From the NCBI GenBank assembly GCA_963626805.1, contig CAVFXS010000059.1, positions 1 through 62,498 of the forward strand: a stretch of DNA of 62,498 nt. Reading direction: 5' to 3'. Within the stretch, counting starts at the first letter, position 1. Each line of letters starts with the position of its first letter. The DNA is from CAG-632 sp963626805 (GTDB lineage: Bacteria; Bacillota; Clostridia; Lachnospirales; Lachnospiraceae). The translations under genes were made by a program, and so were the position numbers. The notes beneath the pieces were generated by a model, which worked only from the letters and a program-made list of their open reading frames with translations, did not search any database and was not told the origin of the DNA. Below, piece after piece: positions 31,464-39,080 of the stretch.

Positions 31464-34324
31464 TGATTTCAGCATTGGTTCTGATATGTATATTTCTTTT
31501 TTCCTTTATGAATAGAGATGTATTTCAGATTCCTCCATTTCAGAATGCCTATGTATTTGCCGGACCATCAAATATATTCATGGGCAAGAATGGAAATCTT
31601 TACCTGATTGATAAGGCAAAGAAGAAGATCGTGATAGCAGATTCAGAAGCTGACTATATTGGTGAGTTAAATGGCGGTTCCTTAACGGATGCATTCTACT
31701 ATGCCTCCTTGGTATGTGATGATGCAGATGGAAATATCTATGTTGCAGATGTTGTATATAGTGGCAGGGGAACACAACTGGGTGCAGAAAGGATTCTTAA
31801 ATTTGATGCAGAGGGGAAGTATGTGGATGTCCTCTTTGAACAGACCTATGAAGAGGCAGAAGCACCCTTTCAATATGGAAATATTGTTGAACTGAAGGAA
31901 ACGGATGGAGAGTTACAGTTTCTGCTTCTCAGAGATGGTGCCATCGACCAGTATACCCTGTCAGTATCGGGCGGCAATCCGGATGTGGTGCGTTGGGATA
32001 CGGATTATGATTTCAGTGATGTCGCATATGATAGTGTGCAGAACCGGATGATTATTACCACCAGACAGGGTGATATGCTTGCCTTAGATAAGGATGGAAA
32101 GGAAGAAGTTTTATTTCAAGGGAGTGGAACTGAGATTCCATGGAATGTGACAGTTGATAACTATGGACAGATTTATTTTACGGAGCTGACATCCGGAGGT
32201 GTTTATGAGTGGCAGGCTTCTGGGGTTCAGGAGCTGGTAAAATCCGACTATAGTTATTACACTGTACAGTTGGATGACACGGAAAGACTGGTTACTACAG
32301 ATTATAGCGGAATCTGCATTTATGAGAATGGGGAATCGGAATACTTAGACCGGTTCGGTATACGAAATCTTCCATATCGCTATATGGTATGGATGCTTGC
32401 GGTAGCCGGAGTGATTTATTTGCTTTATCTGATGATTAAGTTGTTGATTTATTTGATCAGGAAGGCGGATAAACCGGAGCAGGTAATTCGTATCACCATG
32501 ATTTTGGCTGCCTCCATTCTGTGTTCAGTTACAATTATTGCCATGCTTTGGGATTCAATGAGTAAAAATCAGAAGGACACGATGCTTCAGGAATTGACAC
32601 TTTTTGCAACCATGATGGCGGAGGAGATAGATGGTGATAAGGTTTGCCGGATTTCACAGGCAGATGATTATAAGAGTGATCTGTATAATGAGATCAAAGA
32701 ACCGCTGGATCAGATGATAAATACCGGATATGAGGTTGGGACGTACTATTACTATATATTATATTTTAATGATGGAGTTTCCTTCGATGCCTGTATGGAT
32801 TATGAGGAGACCATGACCATTAAATATCCCGCTTATGAGTGGGGAGATAATATTTATACGGAATGCATAGTTGACCGGGAGATGAAACAGTCTCCGGGAG
32901 AGGCGAGTGCATATGGCACATGGACGTTTGTATTAGAGCCTATTATGGATACGGAAGGAAATGCCGTTGCACTGCTTGAGGTTGGAACAAATATGGATGA
33001 AATTGAACGCCAGCAGCGAGAACTGTTTGTACAGGTATTATTCACAACGGGAACTGCAGTTATCGTAATTATCATGCTCTTAATGGAAATTCTGTTTTTG
33101 CTGGGAGACCGGAAGGCAGCAAAGGAAGATCCTGCCAATCTGACGCAGTATGCACCGGTTCGTATGACGATTTTTCTTCTGTATCTGGCAGATTCCCTGC
33201 AGGATGCATTTATTGTTCAATTATGCTATCGCCTATATGATGATTCGTTACCGATATCGAAAGGCATTGCATGCTCGCTTCCGATATCGGCAGAGCTGTT
33301 CATGGCGGCAGTTTTCTCATTGGTTGCAGGACGGATTGTGTCGAAGACCGGAACAAAACGGAATCTGGTAATGGGTACTATATTCTGCATGACAGGGTTC
33401 TTGCTATGTGGTGTATGGAGCAGTTACTATATGCTTCTGATCGGTAAGATTTTGGTTGGAACAGGAATGGGGATCGTCTATGTAGCAACGAATACACTGG
33501 CAGCAAAAGGACGCAGTGAGGAAGAATGCGGTAAAGCGTTTGCAGGCATATCTGCAGGAGTTTTATCCGGTATTACGGTTGGTGATGGTCTCGGATCTAT
33601 TATACTCTCCTTTGCATCCTACAGAGTGGTGTACATTGTAGGAGGAATTATAATGCTGGTAGCATTGTTGTTAATGCTTCGCAGCCGGGATATGCGGTCA
33701 TCTGTAGAGAAGGAACGATCAGCGATCCGGTTCCCGAAGTTTCTGCTTAACTGGAGGGTACTTCCGTTCTTTCTGCTTCTGCTGTTGCCTTTTATGATCA
33801 TGCTGTCCTATCGGGAATACTTTTTCCCACTTTTTGCAGAAGAAAACGGTATGAATGAAGTTGCAATTGGACGTTTATTTCTGATATGTGGGCTGATTGT
33901 CATTTATATTGGACCGGTGCTTGGGGAATTTCTGATTCACAGGTTGGGAAGCAGACGGTCAGTTATACTTGCAAGCTCTATGATGTTTGCAAATGTAGTG
34001 ATATTTATGATATATCCGACCTTTGCTTCGGCAGTTATCGGCGTGATTATTTTATCCATTAATATATCATTTGCATATACCTGTCAGTATGCATATTTTG
34101 TATCTCTTCCGGAATGTGACGGCTATGGAGAAGGAAATGCAATGGGAGTCTATTCAATGATTGAAAATGTAGGTCAGACGGCTGGTCCGCTGATATTTGG
34201 TGCTGCTATGGTGCTGGGCTATCGAATTGGAATTATAATTGTTGGCATTGGGTTCGGTGCATTGTTGCTCCTTTTTCTATTTACACTGTTTACCGGAAGG
34301 AAGTTGGCAGATAAAGGATTGTAG
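31424..34324 (+). CDS. Beta-propeller / sensor / MFS-type transporter fusion protein
   Basis: 966 residues from TTG 31424 (AAGGAG 7 bases upstream, inside the kinase gene). Order: a transmembrane helix (14-31); an outer propeller-like region (about 45-310) with NHL-like strands (GNLYLIDKAKKKIVIAD, GNIYVADVVY, YGQIYFTELTSGGVYEW); helices at about 322-345 and 353-375; an extracytoplasmic sensor (about 378-527) resembling that of the phosphatase at 34991; a helix; then a 12-helix MFS-type domain (about 580-960, with RIVSKTGTKRNLVMG-like cytoplasmic loop and GRSEEECGKAFAG). I know no standard protein with this order. It may be a receptor that uses the MFS fold as a membrane sensor, or a gated transporter. 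Confidence 0.8.
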   Translation: MAVHNEKHKTKKIVISALVLICIFLFSFMNRDVFQIPPFQNAYVFAGPSNIFMGKNGNLYLIDKAKKKIVIADSEADYIGELNGGSLTDAFYYASLVCDDADGNIYVADVVYSGRGTQLGAERILKFDAEGKYVDVLFEQTYEEAEAPFQYGNIVELKETDGELQFLLLRDGAIDQYTLSVSGGNPDVVRWDTDYDFSDVAYDSVQNRMIITTRQGDMLALDKDGKEEVLFQGSGTEIPWNVTVDNYGQIYFTELTSGGVYEWQASGVQELVKSDYSYYTVQLDDTERLVTTDYSGICIYENGESEYLDRFGIRNLPYRYMVWMLAVAGVIYLLYLMIKLLIYLIRKADKPEQVIRITMILAASILCSVTIIAMLWDSMSKNQKDTMLQELTLFATMMAEEIDGDKVCRISQADDYKSDLYNEIKEPLDQMINTGYEVGTYYYYILYFNDGVSFDACMDYEETMTIKYPAYEWGDNIYTECIVDREMKQSPGEASAYGTWTFVLEPIMDTEGNAVALLEVGTNMDEIERQQRELFVQVLFTTGTAVIVIIMLLMEILFLLGDRKAAKEDPANLTQYAPVRMTIFLLYLADSLQDAFIVQLCYRLYDDSLPISKGIACSLPISAELFMAAVFSLVAGRIVSKTGTKRNLVMGTIFCMTGFLLCGVWSSYYMLLIGKILVGTGMGIVYVATNTLAAKGRSEEECGKAFAGISAGVLSGITVGDGLGSIILSFASYRVVYIVGGIIMLVALLLMLRSRDMRSSVEKERSAIRFPKFLLNWRVLPFFLLLLLPFMIMLSYREYFFPLFAEENGMNEVAIGRLFLICGLIVIYIGPVLGEFLIHRLGSRRSVILASSMMFANVVIFMIYPTFASAVIGVIILSINISFAYTCQYAYFVSLPECDGYGEGNAMGVYSMIENVGQTAGPLIFGAAMVLGYRIGIIIVGIGFGALLLLFLFTLFTGRKLADKGL

Positions 34325-34339
34325 ACAAGGGATTAAGGA

Positions 34340-34978
34340 ATGATAGAAACAAAGGAGAATGAGCAAGAGATTATGGTTGAGTATTCACGAATTACAATAG
34401 ATGATTTACAGATGGTTATGAATATGTATGAGACATATCTGAATAGCGGTGAATTTATGGAGGCTCATATACGAGAGGGAATTGAAAATCCCTGCTTTGT
34501 TGGTTATAAGGCGATGGAGAACGGAAGAATGGTTGGCATGATGACCGGCCGCGGAGGTCTTGATTTTACATATCCGCATCCGGAACTGGAAGCAATGATT
34601 CGAAAGAGATTTCGGGGAGAACAGATCTATTCACCGGATTCGCTGACGGTTATTGATGATTATCGGGGAACCGATGTTGGATTTAAGCTGGGGCATATGG
34701 TATTAGAGGATATTTATAAAAAGGGATACCGTCTGCTGGTCAGTGAGCTCTGGATATATCCGGATGGGCATGTGCCGGCTGATCATATCCTGAGAAACTG
34801 GGGAACTGTGGTATATGAAGAGAATATTGACCTTTTTTATAAAGATCTTCATAAATATAAGATGAAATGTCCGATTTGCGGAGAACACTGTACATGTGGT
34901 GCCAGGATCCTGATTGTGAAAATATCGGAAGAGTCAATACGGAAGAATCATTATATAAAAGAAAATAGGGAGATATAG
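34340..34978 (+). CDS. GNAT-like acetyltransferase with C-terminal Cys cluster
   Basis: 212 residues. The outline of the GNAT fold is visible: ITIDDLQMVMNMYETYLNS, a mid strand MVGMMTGRGGLDF, and motif A SLTVIDDYRGTDVGFKLGHM, in which RGTDVG gives the acetyl-CoA loop. The C-terminus holds CPICGEHCTCGA, a compact four-Cys set that could bind zinc. The target is unknown; the place between the MFS fusion and the phosphatase suggests modification of a component of the switch or the particle. The RBS (AAGGA) is weak. Confidence 0.65.
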   Translation: MIETKENEQEIMVEYSRITIDDLQMVMNMYETYLNSGEFMEAHIREGIENPCFVGYKAMENGRMVGMMTGRGGLDFTYPHPELEAMIRKRFRGEQIYSPDSLTVIDDYRGTDVGFKLGHMVLEDIYKKGYRLLVSELWIYPDGHVPADHILRNWGTVVYEENIDLFYKDLHKYKMKCPICGEHCTCGARILIVKISEESIRKNHYIKENREI

Positions 34979-34990
34979 GAGGAACGAAAC

Positions 34991-36586
34991 TTGAAAAAAG
35001 AAAGAACCAAGAAGCTGGGAACAAAAATAGTAAGAGTAGTTGTACTCATGGTATTGCTGTTAGGCCTTACATTGGTAACCTTTAGTTTCTTTTCATTCCG
35101 AAAGACATTTCGAAATGTATATTCAAATAAGGCGGAAAATAGTGTCCGTATGATTGCGGACATGATAGACGGTGACCGGATGGAAGATTATGCGCATACC
35201 TTAGAGAAGGATGCTTATTATGAGGAGTTAGAACAGTTATTCTCTGCATTAAAGAGGGATAGCGGAGCATCGTATCTGTATTTGTTCTATCCGGAGGAGG
35301 ATTCTTTTATATATATTCTGGATGCATATTATGAAGGGGATGGCAGGGATAAGATTAGTGCATTAGGAGACAGGTACGAATATAAGGAAATGGAATACGA
35401 ATATCTGGTGCCGGATGTGCAGCAGAAGAAAGCATCTACGGAGCTGATTCTGGGACAGGACGTTGGCTTTGGAACCAGTGTATCTGCTTGGGCACCGGTT
35501 CTGAACTCAAACGGAGAATTGGTAGCTATGGTTGAGATCGACTACAAGATGACGGTTGTAGAGAATGACATGAAGAATTATGTAATTTTCTTTATTTGCT
35601 TTACTCTTGCCGGTATTGTAATTATTCTGTTGGTAGTGTTGATGTATATCCGCAGGGTACTTTCGAAGCCGCTGAGCGACATTACAGAAATTATAGAGTC
35701 CTTTAAAGATGGAGAGTTCCGCATAGAAGGCAGAAAGATAGAGACCGGGGACGAGATACAGAATGTATATGAGACTTTCGTACGGATGGTCGAAAAGATT
35801 AATGACTATGTGGAAAACATTACAAGAATTAATGCTGAAAAGGGACGAATTGAGACCGAGCTGAATGTGGCAACCCAGATTCAGGCAGATATGCTGCCGA
35901 ATATATTCCCGGCATTTCCGGAAAGAAAGGAAATAGATATCTTTGCAACGATGCGCCCGGCAAAAGAAGTAGGTGGTGATTTTTACGACTTTTTCCTGGT
36001 GGATGATATGCATCTTGCATTTCTGATTGCAGATGTATCTGGAAAAGGTGTGCCGGCGGCATTGTTTATGGTGATTGCAAAGACGATTATAAAGAACCAT
36101 GTAAGCATGGGAACACCGGTCAACAAGGTATTTGAACGTACGAATAATCAATTGTGCGAGGGAAATCAGGAAGGCTTCTTTGTGACTGCATGGCTGGGCA
36201 TTCTGAATATGCAGACTGGCACACTGGAATATGTCAATGCCGGACATAATCCACCGATCATCATGAGGAAAGATGGCTGTGAATGGAATGACTGTGTGCC
36301 GGGACTTGTGCTGGCAGCAATGGAGGATATGTCATATACTAAATATGAAATGCAGTTAGAACCGGGTGATAGAATCCTGCTGTATACGGATGGTGTGCCG
36401 GAATCTATCAATACCGAAACACAGGCATATGGTGAGGAAAAGCTGATTGAGGAATATGAACATACACGCAGTCTTTCTGTGGAAGAGGGAGTCCGGTACA
36501 TTCAGCGGAGTGTTGATATGTTTGCTGGTGATGAGGAACAGTTTGATGATATAACGCTGCTTATGCTGGAATATGAAGGCATATAA
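34991..36586 (+). CDS. Membrane PP2C (SpoIIE/RsbU-type) phosphatase with sensor and HAMP
   Basis: 531 residues, TTG start with AGGAGG 7 bases upstream. A helix (about 12-32) and a second (about 197-217) bracket an extracytoplasmic sensor; a HAMP region follows (LSKPLSDITEIIESF). The C-terminal SpoIIE-type PP2C domain has its metal-binding Asp residues in KEVGGDFYDFF (about 320-330), IADVSGKGVPAALF (about 347) and the terminal FDDITLLMLEY (about 517). It should dephosphorylate the STAS protein at 30056 in response to an outside signal, opposing the kinase at 31047. The sensor resembles the one in the MFS fusion two genes upstream. Confidence 0.93.
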   Translation: MKKERTKKLGTKIVRVVVLMVLLLGLTLVTFSFFSFRKTFRNVYSNKAENSVRMIADMIDGDRMEDYAHTLEKDAYYEELEQLFSALKRDSGASYLYLFYPEEDSFIYILDAYYEGDGRDKISALGDRYEYKEMEYEYLVPDVQQKKASTELILGQDVGFGTSVSAWAPVLNSNGELVAMVEIDYKMTVVENDMKNYVIFFICFTLAGIVIILLVVLMYIRRVLSKPLSDITEIIESFKDGEFRIEGRKIETGDEIQNVYETFVRMVEKINDYVENITRINAEKGRIETELNVATQIQADMLPNIFPAFPERKEIDIFATMRPAKEVGGDFYDFFLVDDMHLAFLIADVSGKGVPAALFMVIAKTIIKNHVSMGTPVNKVFERTNNQLCEGNQEGFFVTAWLGILNMQTGTLEYVNAGHNPPIIMRKDGCEWNDCVPGLVLAAMEDMSYTKYEMQLEPGDRILLYTDGVPESINTETQAYGEEKLIEEYEHTRSLSVEEGVRYIQRSVDMFAGDEEQFDDITLLMLEYEGI

Positions 36587-36677
36587 AAATCCGCATACAC
36601 TGGAAGATATTGGAAACAGTCTGGTCAGGATTGAGAAGAGTTACAACGGTATGATGGTGTTTGAAGAAGATGAATAA
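36573..36677 (+). CDS. Possible 34-residue small protein
   Basis: An ORF starting at ATG 36573, inside the last codons of the phosphatase gene, encodes MKAYKNPHTLEDIGNSLVRI and 14 more residues and ends 17 bases before the AAA+ gene. The overlap suggests coupled translation. The RBS (CTGGA) is poor, and no family is recognised. It otherwise fills the 108-base gap between these genes. Confidence 0.35.
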   Translation: MKAYKNPHTLEDIGNSLVRIEKSYNGMMVFEEDE

Positions 36678-36694
36678 TGGTATGAGGTGACAGC

Positions 36695-39049
36695 ATGAGT
36701 GAAAAAGGAAAATTTACCGAGGAATTAAAGACAGAACCTTTTCAAAGCTATGATGAGTATATGGATTATATTTTTGCCTGCTGTAATGCAGCACTGGCAG
36801 GGCATATACGGGAGCTGAAAAGGAAATATGTTGCCGGTCAGGGTGGATATAAGAATGTGATGTATCCGGATATTGAGATAGCGTCTAATCTATGTGAAGA
36901 TAAGATACAGGAATTTGAACTTTCTGAATATGATGGAAAACAGGGAGGGGCAGAAGGCGGAGATGTAGAAGAATTACCGCTCGAGATAGATGCAGAGCTG
37001 ATGGCTATGCTGCAGGGATTTTCACAATCACTGGAAGAGTCTTCTGACGATGAAGGTTCGATAGAGGATATGAGTGTGGATGAAATGCTTTCTTTTATTG
37101 ATGAGAGAGTAGCGGTGACGAATACAGAAGGAAAACTGAAACTGCCATTCTATGAATTGTGTAAAAAGCTGTCGTTGGAACATTTCTCTATTTTTGCATT
37201 GGCTTGCGCATTGCTGGCATCGACACAGACGAGTTATGCGTCTGTATTTCAGATTGCAAATGAAAATGGTGGTCAGACAACGCCTACGATTGAGTCTGCC
37301 GCAAGACTTTTCTTTGGCCGTAATTATTCTGTAACTACTGCATACAGTGAAATGTCCATTTGCCTGGAGCAGCTGCTTCCGGTTCTGGATCTTCGTGTGA
37401 ACTCGCAAATGCCGTTCTCGACACTGATTACACTGGATAAGCGAATGCTTGATTATCTGTTCGGAAGAAATCCATTCCGATTGGATGAAAATTACAGTCG
37501 GTTTATAAAAATGCTGACGGATGATCGAAAGCTGGATCCGATCATGGCAAATGAAGCCATATTGGATGCGATGAAGATTGCATACGGGCAGGGGATAAGG
37601 ATCATAGCGTATTCCGGGGATGAAGGAAGCGGAAGAAAATTCTTTGTAAAGCATTTCTGTAAGGAAAAGAATATGAAAGCAGTTATGATTAACTGTAAGA
37701 AGCTGTTTACGTATGATTTCGGATATGTAGAAAAAGCATTATGGGCAGCGGTTCGGGAATGTATATTTATGAATGCCTGCTGTGTATTGGATGAACTCAC
37801 ATATCGTGAGGAAGAGAAGGAAAGATTTTTCGGATATATGGATCTGGCATTCGGGAAATTAGTAGAGCGAGATATTCCGGTTTTTACGATCAGTCGCGAA
37901 AAGCTGAATCTGAAGGAAGTCACAATGGAAGAATATGTAGACTTTGATCTGTCGGCACCGGACAATGAAGAACGGCAGAAGTGCTGGGAGTATTATGCAA
38001 AGGACTATGAGCTGGCAGAGGATTGTGATCTGCTGGAAATGACGGTTAAGTTTATATTTACACCCGGTAAGGTGGCAGATGCCCTGAAGCATGCAAGAAC
38101 GCTGGCAACGATGGAGAAGTTGGATAAAATACCAAGAGCACTTCTTTTTAAAGGATGTAATGCACAGATGTCCTCCGAGCTGTCACAGAAAGCAACCAGA
38201 GTAGAGGCAAAGTTTGGATTTGATGATATCGTAATGAATGCGGATCAGCGCGAGACCATTACACATGTGATTGAACAAATGAACTTCAAGAAACAGGTAT
38301 ATGAGAAGTGGAACTATGTGAAGAAATATCCATATGGACGTGGGTTAACGGTTCTGTTGTTCGGAGCTCCCGGTACCGGTAAATCCATGATGGCACAGGT
38401 ACTGGCCCATGAGCTGAATCTGGAGTTATACCGGGTGGATATTTCCAAGGTTGTAGATAAATATGTTGGTGAGACAGAGAAATCTCTGTCCATGATATTC
38501 CGGGAAGCAAAGAAATGCAATGTCGTATTGTTCTTTGACGAATGTGATACTATTTTTGCGAAGCGTTCAGATGACGGTGGCAGTAATCAGGCATCGGCGA
38601 ATAATAAGACCGCCTTATTGCTTCAGGAAATGGAAGCCTATGACGGAGTCTGTGTACTGGCAACAAATTATAAGCACAATATTGACCCGGCATTCTTTCG
38701 TAGAATGAAATATATTGTTGAATTCCAGTTTCCAGATCCGGATACGAGAGAAATGCTGTGGCGGACAACCATTCCGAAGACAACACCTCTGAACGAAGAT
38801 GTTGATATTCGGTTTCTGGCAGAGCGGTTTGAATTTGCAGGTGGTAATATCAAGAACTGCATACTGAATGCCGCATTTCTGGCAGCGGCAGATGGGGATG
38901 GAGAAGAGGTCTGTATGAGACATTATCTGCAGGCAATCAAATATGAATTTGTTAAGACCGGTAAGGTATTTACGAAAGCAGATTTTGAACCATATGCATA
39001 TATGGTTGGGCTTGGAGAGAATCCCGATGAGATGGACGATTATTTTTAA
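36695..39049 (+). CDS. AAA+ ATPase of the injection locus (Afp15/Pvc15-like), copy 1
   Basis: 784 residues. eCIS loci nearly always encode such an ATPase, which acts in assembly or cargo loading. An acidic N-terminal region is followed by a degenerate AAA module (about 300-450: SGDEGSGRKFF in place of Walker A, CCVLDEL as Walker B remnant) and an intact C-terminal module: Walker A FGAPGTGKSMMAQ (about 556), pore/ISS region DKYVGETEKSLSMIF, Walker B VVLFFDECDTIFAKR (about 610), sensor 1 LATNYKHNIDPAFFRRM, sensor 2 AGGNIKNCILNAAF. The RBS is GAGGTGA. A paralogue lies at 42252 beyond the toxin. Confidence 0.9.
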   Translation: MSEKGKFTEELKTEPFQSYDEYMDYIFACCNAALAGHIRELKRKYVAGQGGYKNVMYPDIEIASNLCEDKIQEFELSEYDGKQGGAEGGDVEELPLEIDAELMAMLQGFSQSLEESSDDEGSIEDMSVDEMLSFIDERVAVTNTEGKLKLPFYELCKKLSLEHFSIFALACALLASTQTSYASVFQIANENGGQTTPTIESAARLFFGRNYSVTTAYSEMSICLEQLLPVLDLRVNSQMPFSTLITLDKRMLDYLFGRNPFRLDENYSRFIKMLTDDRKLDPIMANEAILDAMKIAYGQGIRIIAYSGDEGSGRKFFVKHFCKEKNMKAVMINCKKLFTYDFGYVEKALWAAVRECIFMNACCVLDELTYREEEKERFFGYMDLAFGKLVERDIPVFTISREKLNLKEVTMEEYVDFDLSAPDNEERQKCWEYYAKDYELAEDCDLLEMTVKFIFTPGKVADALKHARTLATMEKLDKIPRALLFKGCNAQMSSELSQKATRVEAKFGFDDIVMNADQRETITHVIEQMNFKKQVYEKWNYVKKYPYGRGLTVLLFGAPGTGKSMMAQVLAHELNLELYRVDISKVVDKYVGETEKSLSMIFREAKKCNVVLFFDECDTIFAKRSDDGGSNQASANNKTALLLQEMEAYDGVCVLATNYKHNIDPAFFRRMKYIVEFQFPDPDTREMLWRTTIPKTTPLNEDVDIRFLAERFEFAGGNIKNCILNAAFLAAADGDGEEVCMRHYLQAIKYEFVKTGKVFTKADFEPYAYMVGLGENPDEMDDYF

Positions 39050-39080
39050 TGAATGGTAAGAGACTTTTGGAGGAAAAAGT

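Noticed and set aside
35507..36247. Minus-strand 246-codon ORF
   Set aside because: It is antisense to the PP2C domain of the phosphatase, whose motifs are intact, and shows no domain of its own.
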